Assembly: GCA_963663365.2 (NCBI GenBank)
Contig: CAXXIH010000008.1
Coordinates: 186,001 to 250,000 of the forward strand
Direction of reading: 5' to 3'
DNA: 64,000 bases
Source: G963663365 sp963663365
GTDB lineage: Bacteria > Hinthialibacterota > Hinthialibacteria > Hinthialibacterales > G963663365
The translations under genes were made by a program, and so were the position numbers. This document shows, in pieces, positions 9,157-18,419 of the stretch; within the stretch, counting starts at the first letter, position 1; each line of letters begins with the position of its first letter. The notes under the pieces are model-generated. The model saw only the letters and a program-made list of their open reading frames with translations, was not told the origin of the DNA and ran no database searches.

Positions 9157-10454
9157 ACAAGAAACCTTTTGGCATTGGAATTATTGGTTTTGGAAATATC
9201 GGTACGGGCACGGTCCGTACACTGTTGAATAACCGCGAGCAAATCGAGCGCATGGCGGGTCGGGAAATGAAGCTGGTGGCAATCGCGGATATTGATTGGG
9301 AGACGGATCGAGGAGTCAACCTGGACGGCGTTCGAAAAGAGAAAGATGGAAAGGCCGTCGCAACGGCGAATGATATAGATGCGGTTGTCGAACTGATTGG
9401 AGGCACAGGCGTCGCAAAAGAGATGGTTGTGACAGCTTTAAACGCCGGTAAAGATGTGGTCACGGCAAACAAAGCATTATTGGCCGTCCATGGACAACAG
9501 ATTTTCCGTCTAGCCCAGGAAAAAAACCGCTCAGTTCTTTATGAAGCCAGTGTCGGCGGCGGAATACCGCTAATTCAGTCTTTTAATGGGGGAATGGCTG
9601 CCGCCAAAGTCACGGAATTATTCGGAATTTTAAACGGTACCTGCAATTATATTCTTACGGCCATGGCCAAAGACGGCCGAGAGTATGAAGAGGTTCTTAA
9701 AGAGGCCATGAAGCTGGGCTACGCCGAGCCGGATCCGACATTCGACGTTGAAGGAACCGATACGGCTCATAAAGCGAGCATTTTGGCTTCTATGTTATTC
9801 AATACGGCCGTGAATCTCGATGATGTGCATATTGAGGGAATATCGCACGTGACCTTGGACGATATCCGTTTTGGCCAACGGCTGGGGTATACGCTCAAAC
9901 TATTGGCGATTGCCAAGGACCACGGCGACCGGATTGAAGTGCGGGTACATCCCACTTTTATCGAAAATGATACGGTGCTGGCATCGGTATGCGGCTCCTA
10001 TAACGCTGTGTATACCCATGCCGACGGATTAGAAGGTACGCTATTATACGGACGGGGAGCCGGACCGTTGCCAACAGGAAACGCGGTTTTATCCGATTTA
10101 ATTCAATTGGCGCGCCGGGATGGCTGTGACCGTGAAGTCCCCTATGACAACTTTTTCACGGTCAATAAACCACTAATGCCAATGGCAAATGTTGAGTGCT
10201 GTTATTACCTTAAATTTATCGCTGACGACCACCCGGGGGTTCTGGCTCAGCTTTCAGGTGTATTGGGCGACCATGACATATCGATCCTGAGCATGATCCA
10301 ATTAGAACCGACAGAAGATGGATGCGCCCCTGTGGTTATGATGACGCATGAAGCACAAGAAGGAAAAGTGAAACGTGCGATGGACCGGATCAATGCGCTT
10401 GGCGTATCCCGCGCAGTACCCCGTTTCATCCGCGTTGAGCAGTTGCCGGTCTAG
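9153..10454 (+). CDS. hom: Homoserine dehydrogenase
   Basis: Reduces aspartate semialdehyde to homoserine with NAD(P)H. The 433 residues match the monofunctional enzyme with regulatory tail. Visible are the Rossmann motif GIIGFGNIGTGTVRTL, the catalytic-domain motifs ANKALLAVHG, YEASVGGGIPLI, FGILNGTCNYILTAM and GYAEPDPTFDVEGTDTAHK, and a C-terminal ACT domain (FIADDHPGVLAQLSGVLGDH) likely to sense threonine. Coupled by ATGA to the upstream PfkB kinase. Together with aspartate kinase, the ApgM-like protein and threonine synthase on the opposite strand it gives nearly the whole aspartate-to-threonine route (aspartate-semialdehyde dehydrogenase is not in this window). Confidence 0.97.
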   Translation: MNKKPFGIGIIGFGNIGTGTVRTLLNNREQIERMAGREMKLVAIADIDWETDRGVNLDGVRKEKDGKAVATANDIDAVVELIGGTGVAKEMVVTALNAGKDVVTANKALLAVHGQQIFRLAQEKNRSVLYEASVGGGIPLIQSFNGGMAAAKVTELFGILNGTCNYILTAMAKDGREYEEVLKEAMKLGYAEPDPTFDVEGTDTAHKASILASMLFNTAVNLDDVHIEGISHVTLDDIRFGQRLGYTLKLLAIAKDHGDRIEVRVHPTFIENDTVLASVCGSYNAVYTHADGLEGTLLYGRGAGPLPTGNAVLSDLIQLARRDGCDREVPYDNFFTVNKPLMPMANVECCYYLKFIADDHPGVLAQLSGVLGDHDISILSMIQLEPTEDGCAPVVMMTHEAQEGKVKRAMDRINALGVSRAVPRFIRVEQLPV

Positions 10455-10680
10455 CCGAATGGCCAGGTATTTTCGTAAACGATAATAAACAAGAATTTTC
10501 AGTCGAGTTTTCTGATTGTGATTCAACAGCGCTGAGTTATACTAAAGGAAGCGGAGAACTTGCTTCCCGCATCCGTTATTCTGGATTTTCGGGGTTTTCC
10601 AAGCCTAGTCGTTACCCCACATTGATAAATTGTGTTATGAATTACGGACAAAATTAGTAAACATCAAGAAAGGCTGAACT

Positions 10681-12330
10681 GTGGCCCAAGGGAAGGATAT
10701 TCATTTAGCGGAGTTGATCCAACAAGCGGTTGACAAAAAGGATTTATCCGATGTCCGCGCCTTTCTTTCACGCCCGGAATATCAAGCCGAGCGCTGGAAA
10801 GCGCTGACGAACGATGCCGATGATGCGATTGTCACCATCGATCCTGAAAGCGGTTTGTTTTTGGATTTCAACCACCGGGCAGCCGGGATGTTTGAAATAG
10901 ACGAATCCGAATTTGGCGGATTGTCAGTCAGCGATATTACTCCGAATGAAGATCACCCGTGGGTATGGAGTGAATTCCGCCGCATCCTGGATGAAAATTA
11001 TGTACGCTTGGAAGAAATCCCAATTGTGACGCAGAAAGGGAAACGTATTTATTGCGACATTTCTGCATCGAAAATGGAGATTGGCGGGACGGCCGTAATT
11101 CAAGCGATTCTCCACAATATTACGGTGCGCGTAGAACTTCAGCTTGCCCGTAATGAATATCAAAAAGAACTCGAACAAAAAAACTTGGCTCTGGAAGAAG
11201 CCCGGCAGGTTACTTCGGAGTTTTTAGCCACAATTTCACATGAACTGCGGACGCCGCTGAACGCAATTATTGGATTCAACTCCCTGCTTGAAGAAGGTAT
11301 TTACGGCGATTTAAGCGAGCCTCAATTGAAGGCAGTCGATAAGGTCGATACGAACGCCACGCATCTGCTGCGGCTTATCGATCAAATCCTTCAAATATCA
11401 CGTTTAGAGGCAGGTGCGGTCGGCGTCGTAAAAGAGGATTTTGACGTTCTAAAAAGCATTAACAAGTCTTCAGCCTCTTATGAGAAGCTTTTTGCCGAAA
11501 AGAATTTGGAATTGATTTTTGATCCTGGTTATTCCGAATTGCTTATCCGAACAGATGAAGCCAAGATCGGAGAGATTTTGTGGCAGCTGCTCTCGAATGC
11601 TATGAAGTTCACAGAAGAAGGCAGCGTCCGAATTGAAGTCAACGCCGACGGAAACAACTTCCAGCTGAGTGTCACCGACTCAGGGCAAGGGATTCCTGAA
11701 GATCATCTTCAGTTTATTTTCGATCTATTCCGTCAGGGAGATGCCACCCCCACACGGCGTCATCCCGGCGCCGGGATCGGCCTGACAATGGTAAGGCGGC
11801 TGACAAACCTGTTGGGTGGAGACATCAAAGTCCAAAGCGAAGTCGGCAAAGGAACTACATTTACACTCGTTTTAAAGGGAGTGGTGTTGCGCGCCATCGG
11901 TTCAACCGAGCATGTTGTTTCCAAGCAAGAGTCCGAAATGGAATTAGCACCAACCGATGGTGTGTATAGCATTCTCGTTGTTGACGATGATCCATATACA
12001 GTCGAGGTAATTACCGAAGTACTGGAATCGGAGGCGGGCTGCCGGGTACGCAGAGCCTATAGCGGCATGGAAGCAATGTTAAAAATGACCGAGAAAAAAC
12101 CACATATCTTGGTCATCAATCTGCATGCGCCGCACCTGAACGGATTGCGTATTCTTCAATATGGCTATGAATGCTGGGGAGAGAAGGCATTTAAAACCGC
12201 CGCTCTCATAGACAAAGACATTCCGGATGAGAGTTTTATAAATACTGATATCATGTTGAAAAAAGAGAGTCTTTGTCCCAAGGAGATTCTCAGAGCATTG
12301 GCTCCGCTTATCCAACAACCTTCCACATAG
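10681..12330 (+). CDS. PAS-containing hybrid histidine kinase with atypical receiver domain
   Basis: A 549-residue soluble protein read from a GTG start with AAAGG 7 bases upstream. Order: N-terminal helical segment, PAS domain (about 35-150, ALTNDADDAIVTIDPESGLF), coiled coil, HisKA with His187 (FLATISHELRTPLNAIIGF), HATPase_c (LLSNAMKFTEEG, DSGQGIPEDHLQFIFDLF, GAGIGLTMVRRL, GKGTTFTL), and a C-terminal receiver (about 430-545, SILVVDDDPYTVEVI). At the receiver position that normally carries the phosphoacceptor Asp there is Asn480 (ILVINLHAPHLNGL). The acidic pocket and a C-terminal Lys (MLKKE) remain. No transmembrane segment, so it senses a cytoplasmic signal. No response regulator gene adjoins it. 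Confidence 0.92.
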   Translation: MAQGKDIHLAELIQQAVDKKDLSDVRAFLSRPEYQAERWKALTNDADDAIVTIDPESGLFLDFNHRAAGMFEIDESEFGGLSVSDITPNEDHPWVWSEFRRILDENYVRLEEIPIVTQKGKRIYCDISASKMEIGGTAVIQAILHNITVRVELQLARNEYQKELEQKNLALEEARQVTSEFLATISHELRTPLNAIIGFNSLLEEGIYGDLSEPQLKAVDKVDTNATHLLRLIDQILQISRLEAGAVGVVKEDFDVLKSINKSSASYEKLFAEKNLELIFDPGYSELLIRTDEAKIGEILWQLLSNAMKFTEEGSVRIEVNADGNNFQLSVTDSGQGIPEDHLQFIFDLFRQGDATPTRRHPGAGIGLTMVRRLTNLLGGDIKVQSEVGKGTTFTLVLKGVVLRAIGSTEHVVSKQESEMELAPTDGVYSILVVDDDPYTVEVITEVLESEAGCRVRRAYSGMEAMLKMTEKKPHILVINLHAPHLNGLRILQYGYECWGEKAFKTAALIDKDIPDESFINTDIMLKKESLCPKEILRALAPLIQQPST

Positions 12331-12359
12331 CACTGGTTTAAGGCATTTGACGATTAAAC

Positions 12360-12390
12360 AACAAGCCGTCCCAACAGGGACGGCTTGTTT
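12360..12390. terminator. Bidirectional intrinsic terminator
   Basis: A perfect 12-bp stem (ACAAGCCGTCCC / GGGACGGCTTGT) with an AACA loop, followed by T-rich sequence on the plus strand and preceded by A-rich sequence, so it can work on both strands. It lies between the convergent histidine kinase and radical SAM genes. Confidence 0.85.
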
Positions 12391-12427
12391 CATTCATATG
12401 TACTGTTTTATTCCGACAAAAAGTCTT

Positions 12428-13477
12428 CTATGGCAATAATGCCAGTGGACACTTGGAGCATGTCGGGATTTCATCGATCCGCCCGGTACGATGCAATTCG
12501 CGTAGTTTTTGGTATTCCGGGCCGGTCCAAATTTCTTCGATGGTTTTGTCTTTGATATTCCCCATTTGAAGTTCACGGGCGGAATCAACACAACAAACCG
12601 AAACGACACCATCCGGATGCACAAACATCCGCTGCCAAAGCTGCGGGCAACAGAACTTTTTACCACCGGCCCGCTGATCGATAATCATTTTGTCACTTTC
12701 CGATTGGCTGTTGTGTTCGACATAATCCTGGAATGCGACCGCATCCACAATCGGCTCGAATAATTCCCGGAATGCTTCCCACTCATGTTCATTCTGTTTC
12801 ATACGGACCATAGCGACGCGAGTGAACGGTTTAACCGCACCCATCTCATCGCGAATCTCATGGAAACGAATGATATTCCGCAAGGTCTTATCATAATTGG
12901 CATTCACACGGATCTCGTTGTAGTGATCCCGGAACGGAGAGTCGAAAGAGAAAAAGAGTTTATCCAATCCCGCCTCGATCAGTTCACGGGAAATACGCTC
13001 GGTCAATACGGTGGCATTGGTATTAAACATGACATCCACCACACCGGCCTCTTTGGCATAGCGGATCATTTCAACCAAGCGGCGGTTCATCAGCGGTTCG
13101 CCAAGATAGTTATATTTGATTGATGCCAATCCCTTTTTCACGCCCTCATCAACCAACCGTTTATAAAGCTCGAAATCGAAATTTTTAACAGGCCAAAAAG
13201 TGCCATCGTTAATCATATCCGTTCGAGGGCACATCGTGCATTTCAGGTTGCAGTTGGAAGTCGCCTCGACATCGAGATGAACGGGCACAGGCTCGACAAC
13301 ATGATTCTTTGGATTTTCTTCCCAGCGCCTCCGATACTCATAATACTCCGGAGGCAAAACCGACTCCCACCGAGCTGTTTTATCGCTTTGCAGCTGGTGA
13401 TAGTTGTGGTCCACTTTTGTTTCGATTTCAGACTCAACAGGCCGTTGTGTTGTGGCACTCATCTTTAAACCATCCAT
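12428..13477 (-). CDS. Radical SAM/SPASM domain protein
   Basis: A 349-residue protein with the radical SAM cluster motif in EATSNCNLKCTMCPRTDM and a C-terminal SPASM region with FCCPQLWQRMFVHPDG, SVCCVDSA and ending CSKCPLALLP, which would bind auxiliary Fe-S clusters. SPASM enzymes modify peptides, proteins or small molecules; this one has the layout of the many stand-alone members near sugar or surface-polymer genes, and its substrate cannot be told. Starts at 13477 or 13462 (internal Met 6) are both possible; neither has a strong ribosome-binding site. It is isolated between a terminator and a 231-bp gap. Confidence 0.88.
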   Translation of the reverse strand: MDGLKMSATTQRPVESEIETKVDHNYHQLQSDKTARWESVLPPEYYEYRRRWEENPKNHVVEPVPVHLDVEATSNCNLKCTMCPRTDMINDGTFWPVKNFDFELYKRLVDEGVKKGLASIKYNYLGEPLMNRRLVEMIRYAKEAGVVDVMFNTNATVLTERISRELIEAGLDKLFFSFDSPFRDHYNEIRVNANYDKTLRNIIRFHEIRDEMGAVKPFTRVAMVRMKQNEHEWEAFRELFEPIVDAVAFQDYVEHNSQSESDKMIIDQRAGGKKFCCPQLWQRMFVHPDGVVSVCCVDSARELQMGNIKDKTIEEIWTGPEYQKLRELHRTGRIDEIPTCSKCPLALLP

Positions 13478-13708
13478 TCCGAGACAAGGTATTAACTATT
13501 TTAGTTCTCGACAGAGTTGAGCAAAACTAAAATCATGAGTTAATTGATCCAATTATTCATAAAATAATAGAGCGCAGAAAAGCCTCGCATCGATACGCCA
13601 TAGAATGCCCAAGCCCCCAAAAACACCTAACATGCTGTTTTTACTATACTTACAGATTCAGGACCAGCATTTTCAAATTATACGAGCAAAGAGGAATGGA
13701 AATCAAAC

Positions 13709-14815
13709 CTACCCTTTACGAAAGGCTTGACGCATGATCTCAATGTTCTTGGCGTTGGCAGCAAAGGTGGGATCATCGGATTTGGCCGGAGGGAGAGTGG
13801 ATAAATCGGGCTTGGCAAAACCATAAAATCCCACATCATCATAGGCGGGATCGCTGATTACTTTGGCCGCGTCATGTTGCGGTCCCCAACCACAGAGACA
13901 TTGGATTATCCGCGTATTTGGGCCGGTTTGCAGGCGAACCTCGGCTAATGTCGCCGGATCGGGATGCTCATTCATCAGCCAATCGGTTTCCTTAAAGATA
14001 TCTGAACCGGCCACCTGGGGGTCTTTGAGGTTATAGCAACTTAGCCAAATTATGGCATCGGACCGCGTGGCTTTGACTACTTTATAAATCCGTTTCCAGG
14101 CGCGTCCGGTCGAGCGGCGCATAAATTCGGTTGTTGTTTCTTCGGTGATCTTGTCTTTTCCGGGGAACGGTTCATCAAAAAGCTCACGGTACATCTCGAT
14201 TTCGCAATCGAGCCATTTCGGTTTCACCGTCCAAAGCCAATCAACCATAAAACCATCGATAGGTGTCTTAATAAGAGCATCTTCCATCGTACGGCATAGG
14301 TAATCCAAATAGTTTTTTGTGAAAGGAATATTCCAAGTATTATAGGCTATCCCGTGGGTGATATCGGGATGCGTTTCGCAGAAAAAAGGATTTGCGCCGA
14401 TGCAAAAATAACCCATAACACGCATGCCCGCATTTTGGCCGAGTTCGGTCAATTCGGTCAAAAAATCACCTTTCATTCCCGGATTAACCGGGGCAACACC
14501 ACTTTGGTACCAAGCATATCCGCAACAACTCACACAAAAAGTCTGAATCGTATTCACGCCCAAATCGCGGTACCAGGCAAAGTGTTCGCTGGCGGAGGCA
14601 TCAGAATACATTCCCGGTGGAGCAAACCGCCCTTCTTTATAATGCCAGTTGAAATCCACACAAAATGCCTTGATTCGTTCTCTGTTGGAATTCTGCGCCC
14701 CGGCATCTTCCGGCTTTGCGGCAAAAAAAGACAAGGGCAGAGAAGCGGCTCCCGTCGCCAGCAATCTGCATGCGTTTCGACGATTGAGAGATGATTTTAA
14801 GGATTGCGTGGACAT
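13709..14815 (-). CDS. Exported glycoside-hydrolase-like TIM-barrel protein
   Basis: A 368-residue protein with an N-terminal export signal holding a twin-arginine-like motif (SLNRRNACRLLATGAASLP; the position after RR is Asn-Ala rather than x-Phe, so Tat use is uncertain). The body resembles the glycosyl-hydrolase-like barrel families (GHL6-type): KAFCVDFNWHYKEGRF, DLGVNTIQTFCVSCCGYAW, DGFMVDWLWTVKP followed by MYRELFDEPFPGKD. The Asp in GFMVDW and a Glu near NEHPDP are candidate catalytic or binding residues. Family assignment is by resemblance only. Downstream of a small unknown gene on the same strand. Confidence 0.65.
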   Translation of the reverse strand: MSTQSLKSSLNRRNACRLLATGAASLPLSFFAAKPEDAGAQNSNRERIKAFCVDFNWHYKEGRFAPPGMYSDASASEHFAWYRDLGVNTIQTFCVSCCGYAWYQSGVAPVNPGMKGDFLTELTELGQNAGMRVMGYFCIGANPFFCETHPDITHGIAYNTWNIPFTKNYLDYLCRTMEDALIKTPIDGFMVDWLWTVKPKWLDCEIEMYRELFDEPFPGKDKITEETTTEFMRRSTGRAWKRIYKVVKATRSDAIIWLSCYNLKDPQVAGSDIFKETDWLMNEHPDPATLAEVRLQTGPNTRIIQCLCGWGPQHDAAKVISDPAYDDVGFYGFAKPDLSTLPPAKSDDPTFAANAKNIEIMRQAFRKG

Positions 14816-14864
14816 CTACAGCACATCCGGTTTCATAGTCTCCAAAGGCTCCAAGTTGCGATGC

Positions 14865-15164
14865 CTAAGAATAGATCACAACGAGGACATTGTAATCCGC
14901 AACATCGAGCAGGATGCGGCTCAGCGGCTCCGGATTTTCATGGATAAAATAACGGTTACGGGCCGTGCGGATATACCCTTCCATCCGATCAATGTGCTTG
15001 CCGTCTATCCCTTCAATACCTTTATTCATGTAAAGAACGCCTTTAGGCAGGAGTGAATCTTCCTGCAAACGTAAGATTTCGCGTTGTTCCTCCAGAGGTT
15101 CGGAAACCAATTCGGCGGCCCGCTTAACACCGGGTAAATTGTCAGGAGAGTTTTTTATGGTCAC
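14865..15164 (-). CDS. Small protein of unknown function
   Basis: A 99-residue frame I do not recognise. The chosen GTG start at 15164 has GAGGA 5 bases upstream, which is better than the more distal ATG at 15215. The sequence is soluble, mixed alpha/beta in character, with KNSPDNLPGVKRAAEL near the start, a central ILRLQEDSLLPKGVLYMNKG and a hydrophobic C-terminus (LDVADYNVLVVIYS). It lies between the ABC exporter genes and the barrel protein, all on the minus strand, so it may be the distal gene of the ABC operon. Confidence 0.5.
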   Translation of the reverse strand: MTIKNSPDNLPGVKRAAELVSEPLEEQREILRLQEDSLLPKGVLYMNKGIEGIDGKHIDRMEGYIRTARNRYFIHENPEPLSRILLDVADYNVLVVIYS

Positions 15165-15265
15165 AATCGTCCTCGCGCTTCTGAAATCATCTGACAAGTA
15201 TACCGCACAGGACAAGTTTTAGAAATGTCCTTCATCCCTCTATTTATTGTCGCCAATGGGGAGAT

Positions 15266-16210
15266 TTAGACCTGTTTTTGCGAACGGCGGCCGATGAGGT
15301 AATTGAAAACGGCTTCCAGGTTGTCATCGGTAGATACCATGGCTTGGATATCGATGGATTCCTGCAAAACGCCTTCCAGCAATCGAGGAAAGAAGCGGTC
15401 GGGGTAAGCGGCCTCGCAGAGCAGCTCATTCTCGTCCCCGCCCCGGCGAACACTGATAACTTCGCTTAATGTAAGCAAATAACGGGATAGGCGATCACGG
15501 TCAGGAGTGACGATACGCACTTCATGCGGGTGAGAAGCAATCAATTCACGAATTTCATGCACATCCCCCCAGGCAATGAGCTTGCCGTGATCCATTAAGC
15601 ACACATGCTGAGTCATAGACTCGATTTCATGCAGAATATGGCTTGAGACGACAATCGTTCGGCCTTCGAGTCCAAGTTTGCGTACGAGTTGGATGGTTGC
15701 ATTGCGTCCGACAGGATCCATGCCCTGCAAAGGCTCATCCAACAACAAAACATCGGGACTGTGTATCAGCGCCTGCGCAAATTTGATGCGTTGGCGCATT
15801 CCCTTGCTGTATCCGCCAATCCGACGTTCCGCGGCATTTTGCAATCCAACCTGTTGCAGCATCTCCATCGCACGTTCACGAGCGGAGGAACGCTGCAATC
15901 CATGCATCTTGCCGATAAATGTCAAAAACGCGGAACCAGTCATCTCTTCATAAAAACGATCGAGATCCGGACAGACTCCTATATGATGAAATACCCGATG
16001 ATCATTCCAAATCGGATGCCCATCCAGAAACACATTTCCACGGCTGGGCCGTAATCTTCCGCACATAAGGTTGAGCAGGGTGCTTTTTCCGGCGCCATTG
16101 GGACCTAATAGACCGGTCACCCCCGGACGGAAGGCCGTGCAGATATCATTGACGCCGATAACTTCCCCATACCATTTTGAAAGACCGTCAAGATGCAGCC
16201 GCGCGCTCAT
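15266..16210 (-). CDS. ABC transporter ATP-binding protein (second of two)
   Basis: A 314-residue ABC-2-type ATPase. Walker A GPNGAGKST, signature GGYSKGMRQRIKFAQAL, Walker B DVLLLDEPLQGMDP, and H-loop VVSSHILHEI. The last 90 residues extend past the core fold, as is common in exporter ATPases of this class. It overlaps the permease stop by 4 bases (ATGA at 16207-16210). A Leu-Gln replaces the usual Thr-Asn after DEP. It belongs to a three-gene operon with a first ATPase and one permease. Confidence 0.92.
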   Translation of the reverse strand: MSARLHLDGLSKWYGEVIGVNDICTAFRPGVTGLLGPNGAGKSTLLNLMCGRLRPSRGNVFLDGHPIWNDHRVFHHIGVCPDLDRFYEEMTGSAFLTFIGKMHGLQRSSARERAMEMLQQVGLQNAAERRIGGYSKGMRQRIKFAQALIHSPDVLLLDEPLQGMDPVGRNATIQLVRKLGLEGRTIVVSSHILHEIESMTQHVCLMDHGKLIAWGDVHEIRELIASHPHEVRIVTPDRDRLSRYLLTLSEVISVRRGGDENELLCEAAYPDRFFPRLLEGVLQESIDIQAMVSTDDNLEAVFNYLIGRRSQKQV

Positions 16211-17136
16211 TTCATCACCTCAAAGGCGCGTACCCGGCGGCGCAGGATATACAAACACAGCACACACATGACAGTTAAGGTCAAAACGGCGGTTCCAAAT
16301 CCGATATCCATATCGATGGACCGGCCAAAGAATTTGGCCGCAATGCAAATCCATACATTATTCAGCGATATCCAGTCCCATTTACCGAAAGTCTCGAAAC
16401 CTTGTGCTTCCGAATACGCGGTTAGAGAAGTCTTGAGCAAAATGGACATAATGTTTGAAACATAATAAAAACCGATTACGCTGAGCGATGCCAAACGCCC
16501 GCTTTTGTATAGCGAAGAACAAGTCAAAACCAACAAAGTCAGCGAAACAACAAAAACCAATCCGTAACCGGCAATCGCCATCAAAATCGAGGATTGTCTC
16601 CACAAAAGCGACCAATCTTCCCTAAAAAAGGCATTGCAGAAGAAAAGCACAACAGTGGGGATCAGAGTTACACTGCTAACATAAAGAGCAATAGATGCCC
16701 CCTTACCCAAGATATAATCCCACACGCCAAATGCCCGGCAGAGATATAAAGGCAACGCCTGATTTTTAATATCCCGGGATATACACCCGGAACCGGTGAG
16801 CATTGCCAAAAAGACAGCAAAACAAATGGGGATGCTATGCCAACCGATCAGCCATCCATAATAGGTATTCTCGTCGATAACCAGAGCATTGTGTATCGTA
16901 ATTCCGCGGGATATATCTCTTAGGAGTTCGATTTTGCTAAGGGTTTCATAATTGGCTGCAAAATAGAAATAAAGCAGGCACGCAAGAGAAATAGCCCAGC
17001 AAAAATAGCATAACAGGCGTACCCCCTTCCGTTTCCAAGCCTCGCGGACTTCATGATCGGTGATCACCATCCACCGCGCGGCTTGCGGGAAGCGCTTTCC
17101 GGTCCAGGCCTGCAATGTCGAATCAGCAATCGGCAT
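16207..17136 (-). CDS. ABC-2-type transporter permease
   Basis: About 309 residues with a cytoplasmic N-terminus (ITDHEVREAWKRKGVR) and six predicted membrane helices, for example LLCYFCWAISLACLLYFYF, PICFAVFLAMLTGSG, LYVSSVTLIPTVVLFFC and a last helix LTVMCVLCLYILRRRVRAF. The segment CISRDIKNQALPLYLCR resembles the coupling loop of ABC-2 permeases. The start at 17136 is chosen because AAGGAG lies 7 bases upstream; it overlaps the end of the upstream ATPase by 14 bases. Cargo unknown; this class exports lipids, polysaccharides or drugs or moves outer-membrane material. Confidence 0.85.
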   Translation of the reverse strand: MPIADSTLQAWTGKRFPQAARWMVITDHEVREAWKRKGVRLLCYFCWAISLACLLYFYFAANYETLSKIELLRDISRGITIHNALVIDENTYYGWLIGWHSIPICFAVFLAMLTGSGCISRDIKNQALPLYLCRAFGVWDYILGKGASIALYVSSVTLIPTVVLFFCNAFFREDWSLLWRQSSILMAIAGYGLVFVVSLTLLVLTCSSLYKSGRLASLSVIGFYYVSNIMSILLKTSLTAYSEAQGFETFGKWDWISLNNVWICIAAKFFGRSIDMDIGFGTAVLTLTVMCVLCLYILRRRVRAFEVMK

Positions 17137-18094
17137 CGCCATTCTCCTTATGCAGAGCCGCTTGGAAAATTTCTTCCAACGAAAGCTCATGCCGGACAAG
17201 ATTGCGCACTTGAACGCCCGCGTCTTTTGCGGCCATTAGGATCGTCTCGGTTCCTCCATCGCTATTGGTTAGAGTAATTCTTCCATTCCAAACAGAACTG
17301 GTGATACCGTTATTCTGAGACTCCACCTGTAGATTTCGTTGTTCGAGTTCTTGCTCGAAGGCTTTCCCATCACCTTTGACACGGACCTCATAGGCAACAC
17401 GGTGAAATGTCTTTAGAGAACTGAGTTCGCCCGCCTCAACAATGCGTCCCCGGTCGATCACAACCACATAATCACAAACATGCTCAACATCGGGAAGGAT
17501 ATGCGAGGACAGAAGAATGCTTTTATCCTTTTCTTGAGCCAAATCCCGGATGAGATTCAACAAATCACGGCGTCCATCCGGATCCAGACCATTTGTCGGC
17601 TCGTCCAGAAAAAGCACATCAGGATCATGCACAAGAGCCTGAGCAAGTTTCAACCGTTGCTTCATGCCGGTTGAATATGTCTCCACGGCACGATAACGAG
17701 CTTCTCCAAGTCCGGCGTGGTGTAGAACCTCATGCGCGCGTTGAAGCGAATCTTGTGTGGGTAATCCTGAAAGACGTCCCATGAATGCCACAAAAGCCAC
17801 ACCGGTCATGCCCGGAATAAGGCTTTCATGTTCAGGCATATAGCCAACATGATCCAACACACCAGGACCTTCATCATGGACAGACATATCCATCAACCGG
17901 GCTGTGCCTGATTTAGGCTTAATAAATCCCAATAATGTTCGCACAAGCGTGCTCTTCCCCGCTCCATTCGGTCCGAGAAGCCCAACAGCGCCTTCCGGGA
18001 CATCCACGGTAAGATCACGCAACACATGATTGCGTCCCAAGCGAACATTAAGCGAAGATAAGGCGATCATGGACATGGCTGATTGTTGCGGCAT
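17123..18094 (-). CDS. ABC transporter ATP-binding protein (first of two)
   Basis: A 323-residue ATPase of the CcmA/DrrA-like class. Walker A GPNGAGKSTLVRTLLG, signature ETYSTGMKQRLKLAQAL, Walker B DVLFLDEPTNGLDPDG, H-loop LLSSHILPDVE. The C-terminal domain of about 100 residues contains a region typical of exporter ATPases (YEVRVKGDGKAFEQEL). First gene of the operon, divergent from the GH10-like lipoprotein gene. It is distinct in sequence from the second ATPase, so the pair may form a heterodimer on one or two permease copies. Confidence 0.92.
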   Translation of the reverse strand: MPQQSAMSMIALSSLNVRLGRNHVLRDLTVDVPEGAVGLLGPNGAGKSTLVRTLLGFIKPKSGTARLMDMSVHDEGPGVLDHVGYMPEHESLIPGMTGVAFVAFMGRLSGLPTQDSLQRAHEVLHHAGLGEARYRAVETYSTGMKQRLKLAQALVHDPDVLFLDEPTNGLDPDGRRDLLNLIRDLAQEKDKSILLSSHILPDVEHVCDYVVVIDRGRIVEAGELSSLKTFHRVAYEVRVKGDGKAFEQELEQRNLQVESQNNGITSSVWNGRITLTNSDGGTETILMAAKDAGVQVRNLVRHELSLEEIFQAALHKENGDADC

Positions 18095-18419
18095 CTCTGC
18101 AAGAAAAGAACCCCGGTATCTCCATTATGCATTTTTCAACCATAAAGCGCGATTCAATACATTGTTGCGGCTTCTTTTAACATACGGGAAGCACAACACT
18201 TGCATTCAATATAAGGTTATAATTTTAAGCCATCGCCTTGCATGAAGAATGGCCTTGCCATTGGCGCTCGATAGTCGGGTCATACAGTCGACTGGTTCGG
18301 GGCTGGATTGCACGACGGTTTCAGACGATCATGTCACTACGAAAACAATAGAATCGTTACCATCTAATGCCATGAAACACAGAAGCTACCGAAAACGCCT
18401 ATCCGGATATGAACAAACA
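18095..18419. other. Divergent intergenic region
   Basis: About 325 bp between the ABC ATPase start and the preferred start of the GH10-like lipoprotein. It must hold promoters for both directions. The plus-strand frame is open back to an ATG at 18249, but that extension encodes no signal peptide and would bury the lipoprotein signal. No RNA gene, hairpin or repeat stands out. Confidence 0.4.

Noticed and set aside
18249..18419. Upstream extension of the GH10-like gene from ATG 18249
   Set aside because: It adds 57 residues without a signal in front of an evident lipoprotein signal peptide, and has no ribosome-binding site.
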